Of a stretch of 64,000 bases of DNA, positions 49,955 through 59,485 are shown piece by piece. Both the position numbers and the translations under genes were made by a program. The stretch is from the NCBI RefSeq assembly GCF_000350225.1, contig NW_005179120.1:404060-468059 (forward strand). The letters run 5' to 3'. The notes beneath the pieces were generated by a model. It was not told the origin of the DNA and made no database searches. It saw only the letters and a list, made by a program, of their open reading frames with translations. The DNA comes from Chondrus crispus. Lineage: Eukaryota > Rhodophyta > Florideophyceae > Gigartinales > Gigartinaceae. Positions within the stretch are counted from its first letter, which is position 1. Every line of letters begins with the position of its first letter.

Positions 49955-52336
49955 TCACCGACACAAGTGTGAACTGATTGCAACTTCATTCGGTGTGCAT
50001 GACATCGTTAATCCTTTTAGCTTCTGGTACTGCTGGCAGTGGAGGGATCCCTCTAATGGAAAATCCGTCATGCCCCTAATTCGAAACAATTCTGTGTGGC
50101 CTCCTTTCACACTAAAGTTCACAGATTTTGAAAAAGAACCCGGATAACCTGATCCGATTCCACCACAAAATTCGTAAAGGAGAGGAAAACGACCCCTAAG
50201 CATTCCCCACGCATTTGCAAATGTCGAGTAGCTCTTAACATTTTGCACTGATGAATTGAAAACATCCTCCCTGTAACAGGCCTCTGTCAATCGCCCAAAC
50301 TCTTCTTCCGTTCGGTCAAGGTCTTCACAGCTCATCTTCGGAGATAGGCGATCAGCATGACTCCGAAGTACTCTGTTGAAGTCTGTGCGTGACAGCTTGA
50401 CAAGTTCGTTTGGGAGAACAGGGCACAGTTCATCAGCGCCTGCTGATGGTTCTTTGCGCGATTCGACTATCGATGCTAAACCAACAATGGAAGACAAAAA
50501 TAGTGTGCTTACAGCATGGACAACACCGTCCACAGTGCTCTGCGGAAGTTCGTTTGCGGAAACATATACAAATGAACCAAGCCCAGTTAGAAAAGATTGA
50601 ACAGTTGTTTTCCGAACGACGTAATTACCATCGGTGATGAGATCCCATTGACTGAGGAGGCCGAGTTCATCACGAGTGATAGGTCCTTTGCATCCCGACA
50701 ACCGCTTAAGAGTACGCAAGAGCTCGGACAAGAGGGACACCTGTTTGGAGAGTAACCTGGTAAACCCCTGGATACGATTGTATGTCTTTGCTACAGCACG
50801 GACAAACTCGAGAAGACCCATTGAAAGAATCCACCACGGCGCACTGGGCTCGAATCCAGTTTTCTTTTCTTCTAACACTTCTACTATTCGGATACGATAC
50901 AATTTGAGCCATTCAAGTGCAGCCCAGATGGACAGCCAACTTGATACAGTTGCTTTGGGGCATGGCGATTTGGTCTCAGCCATGAACGAATCTTGGCTGT
51001 GCAGAAAAGTGATTAGATTGTTAAGAGAGCTGAAGTAAGACTCGTCGAGGACTGTCCGGATTGTGGATGAAACAAGAAGGTCAAGTTGATGGGCACCGGA
51101 CCACGTATGCATCAGAGCTCCTGAGCTCTCCGGTCGCAGGTGAACGAGAAGTTCTTGGGCCGCTACTTCTGCCGCTTCTGCACCATCCGTAGAGACAGCG
51201 ATGATGGACTTTTTCCACGACGGGTGCAGGGCGTCGAGGACTGCGTAAATAGACCTCACTATTTCATCTTTGTTGAATCGGTTCGGAAGCGGACAGCACA
51301 AAATGTGGAACGCATGCAAGTCATCACCGAGACAGAAGCGAACACCAACATCTATGTAGTGATTGGTTTCGTGCTTGACTTCTGCAAAGGAAAGTGAGAA
51401 CGTCCATTTTTGACGAAGAACGTCAGCCAAGGTCTGCAGATTGTACGCGATGACGCACCGCATGTAAGCAGCCAATCTGGCCTCGGAGAGATCAGATACG
51501 AGGCGAGTAGGAGGGACTGTCGTGGATGTAGCTCGGAACATTTCTGAAACCAAGGCCGTGGCGACTCGTGGGGTGGCCCCATTGCTAATGAAGGCGATGG
51601 TAGCATCAAAGAGTGTCAAATTTGCAATCTTGACGCAGTAATCGTTGATGCCGGGGTGAGTTTGAGTGGTAAAGCCTGAGATGGCACGCTCTTTGGTTGT
51701 CTTCTCATGAATCGTGTCGACGAAGAGATCGCCGATAAGACTTACGATAGGTTGAATAACCGAAAAGGAGATGGGCATTTGACCGCCTGATTCTTTTCGC
51801 GGACCCGCGCGAATGACATGTCTTTGTTTGGCAACCGGCTCTGATGGTGGGACGTTTGGGCTGGATGCACGGGAAGTGGGGGCGACATCCGCCTCTGGGG
51901 TTTCGTTAACTAAGTCTGATATATGGGCGTAAGCCTCGTGACCCTGAATCTCACCAGGGGAGGAGAGATAAGCGACTTTTTTTTCTGCGGTAAGTTGTTT
52001 GTATTCAGCCCATCTTGTGCGATGCTGACCAGAGTGGTGTTGATGGTAGTTTTCAGTTCGGAATGGTTGCTTAAAATGTTTGACCCTTTGAGTGGCTCTG
52101 CGCTTTGCGCCGGCCTTCTCCTCGCGTCCAAACTTTTCACAAAAACTGCATGCGACGGAGACGACAGCCTGAGTAGTGTCATCCCTCTGCACGGGACGAA
52201 GGCCGTAAAGGAGGGAGTGGCCTGGTTGGAATGGAGTATTTCGCTTTTTCCTAGACATGGGAATGTCTTCGGTATGGTAAAAAGGTTGTTGCTGGATAAG
52301 TCTGTTAAGGGGCGGATCATGGGAAGCCGGAGACAA
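49955..52336 (-). CDS. Intact hAT-like transposase-related protein
   Basis: 793 codons without interruption. The N-terminal part (about 30-120) has a Cys/His module (CSFCEKFGRE, then PFRTENYHQHHSGQH) like a BED-type DNA-binding finger, followed by a Ser/Pro-rich linker. The central part has an RNase-H-like fold candidate (IIAVSTDGAEAAEV with an Asp, then WSGAHQLDLL). The C-terminal part has a hAT-dimerisation-like end (FPLLYEFCGGIGSGYPG, TDFPLEGSLHCQQYQKL). From memory, similar proteins form a large family in oomycetes. No inverted repeats or 8-bp duplication were recognised at its borders, and it stands between conserved genes. It is either a recently inserted autonomous element or a domesticated gene. 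The ATG at 52336 and one at about 52258 are both possible. Confidence 0.6.
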   Translation of the reverse strand: MSPASHDPPLNRLIQQQPFYHTEDIPMSRKKRNTPFQPGHSLLYGLRPVQRDDTTQAVVSVACSFCEKFGREEKAGAKRRATQRVKHFKQPFRTENYHQHHSGQHRTRWAEYKQLTAEKKVAYLSSPGEIQGHEAYAHISDLVNETPEADVAPTSRASSPNVPPSEPVAKQRHVIRAGPRKESGGQMPISFSVIQPIVSLIGDLFVDTIHEKTTKERAISGFTTQTHPGINDYCVKIANLTLFDATIAFISNGATPRVATALVSEMFRATSTTVPPTRLVSDLSEARLAAYMRCVIAYNLQTLADVLRQKWTFSLSFAEVKHETNHYIDVGVRFCLGDDLHAFHILCCPLPNRFNKDEIVRSIYAVLDALHPSWKKSIIAVSTDGAEAAEVAAQELLVHLRPESSGALMHTWSGAHQLDLLVSSTIRTVLDESYFSSLNNLITFLHSQDSFMAETKSPCPKATVSSWLSIWAALEWLKLYRIRIVEVLEEKKTGFEPSAPWWILSMGLLEFVRAVAKTYNRIQGFTRLLSKQVSLLSELLRTLKRLSGCKGPITRDELGLLSQWDLITDGNYVVRKTTVQSFLTGLGSFVYVSANELPQSTVDGVVHAVSTLFLSSIVGLASIVESRKEPSAGADELCPVLPNELVKLSRTDFNRVLRSHADRLSPKMSCEDLDRTEEEFGRLTEACYREDVFNSSVQNVKSYSTFANAWGMLRGRFPLLYEFCGGIGSGYPGSFSKSVNFSVKGGHTELFRIRGMTDFPLEGSLHCQQYQKLKGLTMSCTPNEVAISSHLCR

Positions 52337-53198
52337 CGGTAAGACGTGGGTCTGGTTTTCGGCGGGCTTGGCTTAAATTGCGTGGACTTGGCCGTAAAAT
52401 GAGGGCCCAACCGTTTACCCCGTACAGTAGAAGGGTCCTTTATTTTCCCTGTCGTTGAAATCCCATTCCGAATACATTATTTTCAAAAGTTTTTTTCTTC
52501 ACTACACGTGGACAACGCCAGAACAGAAATGAGAATGGTGCTACACGTGTAATTGACTGCTCCGCAACTGTTACTTACGGGGTGTGACGTACGGTAACGT
52601 GTGCCTACGGGGGCACTGCAGTCCAATCCGGATTTGATATTGCTCCTAAATTTTCGCCGGTAATTTTTTACAGGCCCTATTAGTCATTGGCTTGTCAATA
52701 AATGCCCTGGTCACAACCCTGGTCGCTGCCCTGATCCACTGGCCTTCACACTGCCCATGTTCTCTCGTCTCCCTGCTCTTTTTTTGTTTTAAAAAATGAA
52801 TTAAAAAATGAAGGAGTCCCATGAAAGCATTTGCAAAGGAAAAGTTGTTCGCCGCGATGTGCCAGTTCCTATATAGATCCGGATCTTTTCAACAGATCCC
52901 GATCTTACAGTGCTTCCAAGTCGGCTGCAGAAACTTCCGTGCCGACCGCTGTGGAGAGCAATTTGGCTTTCACGTCATCTTGAGGACCATGTGCCAATTT
53001 CGCTCTCTACGCCCCTTTACGCCATTCTAATGCCAGGCCAATTTGATCCAGAATCGTGGTGAGTTTCTTGTTTGGTTTTTTTGAAAATTCCTTATGGCAT
53101 CTACTGTATTTTGCCGGCGCTCTGTTGCCCAGCAAACAACGCTCTCCTTCGTCGGCTTTCCTCTCCCCCCTCACAGTGCACATCCGTCACACTCAATC
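52337..53198. other. Intergenic and 5' region of exportin-1
   Basis: The stretch has no complete gene. CTACACGTG occurs twice (near 52503 and 52541). A short AT-rich run follows near 52780-52810. At 53031-53059 a short frame MPGQFDPES ends at GTGAGT (53060-53065), a possible first exon and donor site for the exportin gene whose next part is lost in the gap. Confidence 0.4.
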
Positions 53199-53898
53199 NN
53201 NNNNNNNNNNNNNNNNNNNNNNNNNNNNNNNNNNNNNNNNNNNNNNNNNNNNNNNNNNNNNNNNNNNNNNNNNNNNNNNNNNNNNNNNNNNNNNNNNNNN
53301 NNNNNNNNNNNNNNNNNNNNNNNNNNNNNNNNNNNNNNNNNNNNNNNNNNNNNNNNNNNNNNNNNNNNNNNNNNNNNNNNNNNNNNNNNNNNNNNNNNNN
53401 NNNNNNNNNNNNNNNNNNNNNNNNNNNNNNNNNNNNNNNNNNNNNNNNNNNNNNNNNNNNNNNNNNNNNNNNNNNNNNNNNNNNNNNNNNNNNNNNNNNN
53501 NNNNNNNNNNNNNNNNNNNNNNNNNNNNNNNNNNNNNNNNNNNNNNNNNNNNNNNNNNNNNNNNNNNNNNNNNNNNNNNNNNNNNNNNNNNNNNNNNNNN
53601 NNNNNNNNNNNNNNNNNNNNNNNNNNNNNNNNNNNNNNNNNNNNNNNNNNNNNNNNNNNNNNNNNNNNNNNNNNNNNNNNNNNNNNNNNNNNNNNNNNNN
53701 NNNNNNNNNNNNNNNNNNNNNNNNNNNNNNNNNNNNNNNNNNNNNNNNNNNNNNNNNNNNNNNNNNNNNNNNNNNNNNNNNNNNNNNNNNNNNNNNNNNN
53801 NNNNNNNNNNNNNNNNNNNNNNNNNNNNNNNNNNNNNNNNNNNNNNNNNNNNNNNNNNNNNNNNNNNNNNNNNNNNNNNNNNNNNNNNNNNNNNNNNN
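53199..53898. other. Assembly gap, 700 N
   Basis: A run of 700 N removes the region coding for roughly the first 90-100 residues of exportin-1, and any intron there. The length differs from the 100-N gap at 6585, so it may be a size estimate. Confidence 0.95.
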
Positions 53899-56800
53899 AT
53901 TCGCTACAGATGGAAGACGCTCCCTAGATCTACCTGCGAAAGTATCAGAAACTATGTTGTAAACAAGGTCATCGCACTCTCCGAAACAGATGAGAGCCTA
54001 TCGCGCGACGGAGTGTTTGTTTCAAAGCTCAATCTCATTCTCGTCCAGATCGTCAAACAGGAATGGCCGGATAAGTGGGGTTCCTTTATTTCCGACATTG
54101 TGGGTGCCAGCAAGGGGAGTGTCCCGTTGTGTGAGAATAACATGAAGATTATGAGACTGCTTTCTGAAGAAGTTTTCGAGTTTTCCGCAGGGGAGATGAC
54201 TCAGGATAAGGTCAGCCACCTAAGAACCCGATTTAACGAGGATTTTTCTCGCATCTTCGATCTGTGCCAATATGTTTTCTCTTCGGCCGCAGATCTGCAA
54301 CAATCGAGACCATCGCTTCTCATTGCCACTCTCAAAATGCTCGAGAAGTTCCTCTCTTGGATACCGGTTGGTTACATTTTCGAGACACAAATCATAGACG
54401 TTCTGGTTGGCTTTGTAGCGGTCGACCCGCTGAGGAACGCCACAATGCCATGTCTAGTTGAAATCGCAGGCTTATCAGGGAACATTGTTAGCCAGTACGA
54501 TGACCGCTTTCGCTTTTTGTTTGTATCTTTCGTGCAGCGCTTGACATCGGTGTGGCCTCTCAATGTCGATATAGCCTCAGCATACGAAGAAGCGGACGAT
54601 GAAACTCAGGGCTTTGTCATGGATCTTGCGTTGTTTTTCACGAACTTTTTTCGATATCATGTGTCTCTGGTTGATACTGACATGACACCAGATGTACGAA
54701 ATGCATTTAGAAGTGCTTACGAGTACCTGGTGAAGATTTCGCGCGTACCAGATGTGGAAGTGTTTAAAACTTGCCTTGAATGGTGGTTTAAGCTTGCATC
54801 AGATCTTTACGATAATGAGTGTCACATTCCGTCGGCCGCTGAGCGTAGTCGTCCTTTGCTTTTGAACATGCCATCGAGTCCGCAGAGCCCTCCGATGGGA
54901 AATATGGTAACAGCGGGTCCGGGATCTGAATTTGTATCGCAGAAACGAGCATTTTATGCGCCAATTCTTTCGGAGGTGAGACACGTGATGATTTCACGCA
55001 TGGCAAAGCCTGAAGAAGTTCTCATTGTCGAAGATGAAAACGGAGAAATTGTGAGAGAGACAACTAAAGACACAGATGCCATTGCCCTGTATAAGACAAT
55101 GCGAGAAACCCTCGTCTTTTTGACTCATTTGGACACTACGAACACAGAAAGCATCATGCTTTGCAAGCTTGCCTTGCAGATTGAGAACAGGGAATGGTCC
55201 TGGAACAATCTGAATACCTTGTGCTGGGCAATAGGAAGCATCTCAGGGGCAATGGGAGAAGAAGAAGAGAGAAAGTTCCTGGTGACCGTCATCAAAGAAC
55301 TCCTTATCTTGTGTGAGAATAAGCGCGGGAAGGATAACAAAGCTGTTGTTGCATCAAACATTATGTACGTCGTCGGGCAGTATCCTCGATTTCTTCGGGC
55401 ACACTGGAAATTCTTGAAGACAGTTGTCAACAAGCTTTTCGAGTTTATGCATGAGACACATCCAGGGGTGCAGGACATGGCATGCGACACTTTTCTCAAA
55501 ATTGCGCAAAAGTGTAGGCACAAGTTTGTGAGTTTGCAAACAAGAGAGGCGAAGCCTTTTATTGTTGAGATGTTAGAGACGCTTCCCGAAATCATTCAGA
55601 AGCTCGAGACACATCAGATCCAATCCTTTTACGAATCATGCGGATGCATTATTGCAAGCGAATCCGATGAGTTGACAAGAAACCAGCTCATCATGAAGCT
55701 TTTTGAACTGCCGAATAGCAGCTGGTCTCAGTTGTTGTATTCAGCAGGGGTCTCGGAAGAAGTTTGGTGCCAAAGAGCAAAAATGAAAAACTTCTCTGGC
55801 ATTCTGCGTACTAACTCTCGCGTGGCCACTTCTCTGGGCTCTCCATACTTAGTGCAACTGGATTACATTTACGGGGATATGCTCAAGGTGTACAAAGCAT
55901 ACTCGGAATTAATACAAAAGGCAGTTATGAACGGGGGTCAATATGCGTCAAAGAGTTCAGATGTCCGGAATATGAGGGCCGTAAAGCGTGAGGTACTCCG
56001 CGTCATTGAAACTTGCATCAGCACGCTACACGACACAGACCGGGAAAAAATTCAGGAGAAGGTAATTGAGCCTTTGACAGACGTCGTGCTCGGAGACTAC
56101 GTGCAATCGGCCCCTGATGTTCGTGAGCCAGCGGTGTTATCACTCTATTCCGCAATTGTTTCTTTTATGAAGGGAAGCTTGTCCACAGCTGCAGTACGGG
56201 TGATCTTCAAGTCTCTTGTGGGAGTTACTCTAGTCATGATCAAGAACAACTTTGAAGACTTTCCCGACGCTAGAATCAACTTTTTCCTGCTACTGAGATC
56301 AATCAACCATCATCAGTTCGCCTCATTGTTTGCTCTTGATGAAAACCCATCTGCTGCAGAGGCAGAATTTCGGATCATTATCAACGCAATAGCGTGGGCC
56401 TTCAAGCACACAGAGCGCAACGTTGCGGAAACTGGTCTGCAAATCCTTCTGGAAATGCTTCGGAATGTTGACTCCTCCCCATTTGCGAACTACTTCTACC
56501 GAATTTACTTCAAGTCAATCCTTAATGACATCTTGTATGTCTTGACCGACACCCTTCATAGGCCAGGGTTTAAACTTCATGCCCAGATCTTGATGCACCT
56601 CATTGGCGCCGTGGGTTCTGGTCGAATAACGGAACCAATCTGGGATCAACAACAACCGGAAGAAGTCGCACTCGCATCAGCCAATGGAAGTTCTTCTCCC
56701 TCAAATGCCCTGTACCTACATTATCACTTGCTCAAGATTTTGAAGGCAGCTTTCCCCAACTTGAGCGATGGGCAAGTGACTGACATTGTCAAAGCACTTC

Positions 56801-56991
56801 TCTCTGGTTCAGACGACAAGACGTTCAAGGGCCATTTGCGAGATTTTCTTGTTCAGACGAAAGAATTCTCGGCTGGAGACAACACAGACTTGTTTGATGA
56901 GGAAAAGCAAATGAAAGACTTGGAGAAGGAGAAAGCAGAGCGAGATAGGCTAGCAAGGACTCCTGGTCTAATAGCGCCTTCCAACATCTGA
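53899..56991 (+). CDS. XPO1: Exportin-1 (CRM1), 5' end missing in gap
   Basis: 1,030 codons after the gap, beginning IRYRWKTLPRSTCESIRNYV. This corresponds to about residue 90 of other exportin-1 proteins (about 1,070-1,080 aa). Very conserved blocks follow: LNLILVQIVKQEWP...FISDIVGASKGS (part of the Ran-binding CRIME region) and CENKRGKDNKA...NIMYVVGQYPRFLRAHWKFLK across the hydrophobic NES groove. HEAT repeats run to a Lys/Glu-rich C-terminus. The Cys codon at 55312-55314 matches the leptomycin-B-reactive Cys. With RanGTP it carries leucine-rich NES cargo out of the nucleus. Any apparent coding before the gap in this frame is not real exportin. Its 3' end converges with RPB5. Confidence 0.95.
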   Translation: MRYRWKTLPRSTCESIRNYVVNKVIALSETDESLSRDGVFVSKLNLILVQIVKQEWPDKWGSFISDIVGASKGSVPLCENNMKIMRLLSEEVFEFSAGEMTQDKVSHLRTRFNEDFSRIFDLCQYVFSSAADLQQSRPSLLIATLKMLEKFLSWIPVGYIFETQIIDVLVGFVAVDPLRNATMPCLVEIAGLSGNIVSQYDDRFRFLFVSFVQRLTSVWPLNVDIASAYEEADDETQGFVMDLALFFTNFFRYHVSLVDTDMTPDVRNAFRSAYEYLVKISRVPDVEVFKTCLEWWFKLASDLYDNECHIPSAAERSRPLLLNMPSSPQSPPMGNMVTAGPGSEFVSQKRAFYAPILSEVRHVMISRMAKPEEVLIVEDENGEIVRETTKDTDAIALYKTMRETLVFLTHLDTTNTESIMLCKLALQIENREWSWNNLNTLCWAIGSISGAMGEEEERKFLVTVIKELLILCENKRGKDNKAVVASNIMYVVGQYPRFLRAHWKFLKTVVNKLFEFMHETHPGVQDMACDTFLKIAQKCRHKFVSLQTREAKPFIVEMLETLPEIIQKLETHQIQSFYESCGCIIASESDELTRNQLIMKLFELPNSSWSQLLYSAGVSEEVWCQRAKMKNFSGILRTNSRVATSLGSPYLVQLDYIYGDMLKVYKAYSELIQKAVMNGGQYASKSSDVRNMRAVKREVLRVIETCISTLHDTDREKIQEKVIEPLTDVVLGDYVQSAPDVREPAVLSLYSAIVSFMKGSLSTAAVRVIFKSLVGVTLVMIKNNFEDFPDARINFFLLLRSINHHQFASLFALDENPSAAEAEFRIIINAIAWAFKHTERNVAETGLQILLEMLRNVDSSPFANYFYRIYFKSILNDILYVLTDTLHRPGFKLHAQILMHLIGAVGSGRITEPIWDQQQPEEVALASANGSSSPSNALYLHYHLLKILKAAFPNLSDGQVTDIVKALLSGSDDKTFKGHLRDFLVQTKEFSAGDNTDLFDEEKQMKDLEKEKAERDRLARTPGLIAPSNI

Positions 56992-57318
56992 CTTTTCGAC
57001 TTGCGCAGCCAGTGGCACCGTACTGTTGATAGATCAGGCTGAAATTGCGACTATTGTACAACGGAGACAACAGGTGAATGTAAAGCGTGATAGCGAGCGG
57101 GAAGCAGTCCGGAGTGTTGAGAAACTGAAGGATGCAGGGCCCAAATTTTAGCGCGTTTGGTGGTCGAAAGGTTGAGGGTTTGATCGTATTCCGCAATAGA
57201 TGTCCAAAGTTCCGCCAGAGGTATCTGTCTGTAAATTTACTATCTACCTGCACAGACTCGCGCAGAGGATACAAAACATTTTGAGTTCATGTGTCGTCGA
57301 AAGCCGTTGTGAATAACT
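56992..57318. other. Intergenic between convergent XPO1 and RPB5
   Basis: About 330 bp serving as 3' flank for both genes. No other feature seen. Confidence 0.6.
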
Positions 57319-57972
57319 CTATCCCACACACAACCGGTACGTGACATATCGCCCGGCAGTTTCTGATGGCCGGGTGATTTTGACAACGTTTCCATGAGTA
57401 AGCCCATAGTATCTTGCGATCGGATCGGTTTTCTGAATTCTCGGCAGCTGGCTCTCTTTCAACTTATAGCGTCGGAGCAACGCCTTTTTCTCGTCGGCAG
57501 AAAGGACGTCGTGCTTCGGCACAAGAATATGTTTGGTTATGTTCACGATAAGTTCGTTTTCGATAAAAATTTCCATTCGAGCCTGGTCTCCAGAGTTGAG
57601 CTCGGCAACAGTTTTTTTCGCGTACGGAGTGAGACCTGTTTCCAAGACAATAATCGCGTGACGTACGCCATCCCTTTCCATTCTTTTCCCTCTTTCCAAG
57701 AGAGGTTTGACACCCAGGGGTTTGTTTTTGATTTCTTCTGGGAAGAAAACGTATATTTGGTCCTTATCATCATCCTTCTTTTGCCTCAAGAGCGTAAGGG
57801 ATTCTCTGTTGTAGTTCTGAGTTATAAATTCACGAGCGAAAACTTCACGCGGTTGAAGAAGATCTTCCTCTGAATTTAGCACTGCGTAGCCCCGGTCCGA
57901 TAACATTTCAAGGATTGTCCGTCGAATTCGGAATAAACGAGAGATATCTTGCTCAGTAGATTCTTCATCCAT
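57319..57972 (-). CDS. RPB5: RNA polymerase subunit RPB5 (RPABC1)
   Basis: 217 codons from ATG 57972 (MDEESTEQDISRLFRIRRT), the start chosen because it matches the family's length (about 205-215) and first helix. The open frame continues upstream to 58194, but that part has no similarity to anything known to me. The N-terminal jaw domain (about 1-140) includes FREFxTQ-like FAREFITQNY and the end of the fold near ELNSGDQARMEIF. The C-terminal assembly domain is the archaeal RpoH-like part (VPKHDVLSADEKKALLRRYKL, LPRIQKTDPIARYYGL, VVKITRPSETAGRYVTYRLC). RPB5 is shared by polymerases I, II and III. Single exon, intact. Confidence 0.95.
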   Translation of the reverse strand: MDEESTEQDISRLFRIRRTILEMLSDRGYAVLNSEEDLLQPREVFAREFITQNYNRESLTLLRQKKDDDKDQIYVFFPEEIKNKPLGVKPLLERGKRMERDGVRHAIIVLETGLTPYAKKTVAELNSGDQARMEIFIENELIVNITKHILVPKHDVLSADEKKALLRRYKLKESQLPRIQKTDPIARYYGLTHGNVVKITRPSETAGRYVTYRLCVG

Positions 57973-58603
57973 CTTGAGACCTTTCTGTAATATTGCCCTT
58001 TGCCGCAGTATCAAGAAAAACGGATACCCAGTTACTCGCTGGGCTGTCTGAATGAAAAATCGCAAGGTTGGTCTGAGGGCAGACGAAGGTCCTCTACGTA
58101 AAGAAGCGATATCACGTTTCAGATATGCGTACTTATTGACTCCTGTGTGGTTCCCTGGGTCCGGGCAAGTCCAAGAAGCCGATGAAAAATGCACGAACAG
58201 TGGTCAAGTGGTATCGTCCGCTGGTGCTGCGACCGGGTACGAAGTGGTTCCTAACTTTAACGCAACTGTTTTTAGAGATGCGTGGGATGGTTGCTATGTT
58301 CCCAAAACGCTCCCTCATTGGCCAGATTTCTTGAATTCGGGAAAAGTAATACTAAAATATAGTGAAACAGATGATTTAGAGATGATCCGGCCGGAAAAAA
58401 CAAACTGTGCTGTGTACACAGCACAGCAGTTCACCGGTATTGCAAACAGCGCCATCCCCAAATCCTATCGATCCTGTTGCGCTCGTCTCAAACCAGGAGG
58501 GGTATTGAACCTTCACTCCTACTCGGATAGCCACATGATCTGTGTGAACCTGTTCTTCTCATTGCGAGTTTGACATCATTTCCAAGTCGGATTCCAGATC
58601 ACG
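57973..58603. promoter_or_regulatory. Divergent intergenic region RPB5 / prefoldin 3
   Basis: 631 bp between the starts of two diverging genes. A plus-strand frame of 173 codons (58052-58573) and the upstream extension of the RPB5 frame overlap here on opposite strands. Neither resembles a known protein. No TATA box or other promoter element could be named. Confidence 0.5.
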
Positions 58604-59367
58604 ATGTCGAAGGAATCGGCAGCGATCACCGGAGCGGTCCAAGTGCCAGACTCGGTCGTGACTATTCCAAATTCGGGGGAGAAGCATCACGGCATTCCGA
58701 CCGCGGTTTTCTTTGTAAGTTTCATTCTCGAAGCATAACGAATGGTTCACTTTCTCAAAGCAAGGGGACTGACGTCACATCCCGCCTTTTTTTGCGGGCT
58801 ACTTCGACCCTCCGGTTTTTTTCTTTTCCGCGGCCGTAGGATGATGTCGCTAGTCTTGCTGTGAAAAACACCGCAACAGGGTTAATCGATAAACTTTCTG
58901 CCCTCAGTCAAAAGTATCGGTTTTTTGAGGAAAAGCTGTTAAAGAGTCGCGACACTTTGGGAGAAAAGATTGCTGAGGTGCAACGCGCTTTAAAAGCAGT
59001 CACGTCCTTGGAAGAGAAGAGCACTAGATCCGGCGACAATTCGTCCGATATCGAGACGCAGTTTGAATTAAGTGATGGGATCTACGTACAAGCCGTTGTG
59101 CCTCCATCGAGAGCAGTGTGCTTATGGCTCGGGGCAAACATAATGGTTGAGTATTCATACAAGGAAGCCATTACGTTGCTTACGAAGAACCTGGGTTCGG
59201 CTCAAACGAACCTAGCCGAAACAAATGCGGACATTAGTTATTTACGCGATCAACTCAACACAACCGACATTAATTTGTCGCGGGTGTACAACCATCATGT
59301 ACAGTCGGTGAGGAAGGCTGCAGCGCAAGGGAGTGCTTCGAAGACCGCGATAGGAGCAGCTACGTAG
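58604..59367 (+). CDS. PFDN3: Prefoldin subunit 3, two exons
   Basis: CDS join(58604..58714, 58840..59367), 212 aa. Exon 1 (MSKESAAITGAVQVPDS...) ends with GIPTAVFF. The 125-bp intron has donor GTAAGT and acceptor CGTAG and a pyrimidine-rich stretch before it. Exon 2 resumes DDVASLAVKN, giving the conserved GIP.A.F.DDV motif of subunit 3. Two long coiled-coil arms (about 60-100 and 160-195) flank a beta-hairpin region (FELSDGIYVQAVVPPSRAVCLWLGANIMVEY), as in alpha-type prefoldins. The hexamer delivers unfolded actin and tubulin to the CCT chaperonin. It diverges from RPB5 and converges on the ARF-GEF gene, whose stop is 118 bp away. Confidence 0.93.
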
Positions 59368-59485
59368 GCTAATTTCGCCCGTAAACCAACTTCTTTCGAA
59401 ACAGAGGAACGTTTGTAGAGAGATTGGTGCAGACGTGGTGGAGACATAATTTAATGCTTGTTTCGAAGGCAAGATGATTCGTATT

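Noticed and set aside
53056-53198. Apparent N-terminus of exportin-1 before the gap
   Set aside because: The residues do not resemble exportin. The frame is only joined through N bases, and a donor-like GTGAGT overlaps its start.
57973-58194. 74-residue N-terminal extension of RPB5
   Set aside because: The family starts at the internal Met, and the extension has no conserved feature.
58052-58573. 173-codon plus-strand frame between RPB5 and prefoldin 3
   Set aside because: It overlaps the non-conserved upstream extension of the RPB5 frame and the divergent promoter region. A phrase resembling a methyltransferase motif is isolated.
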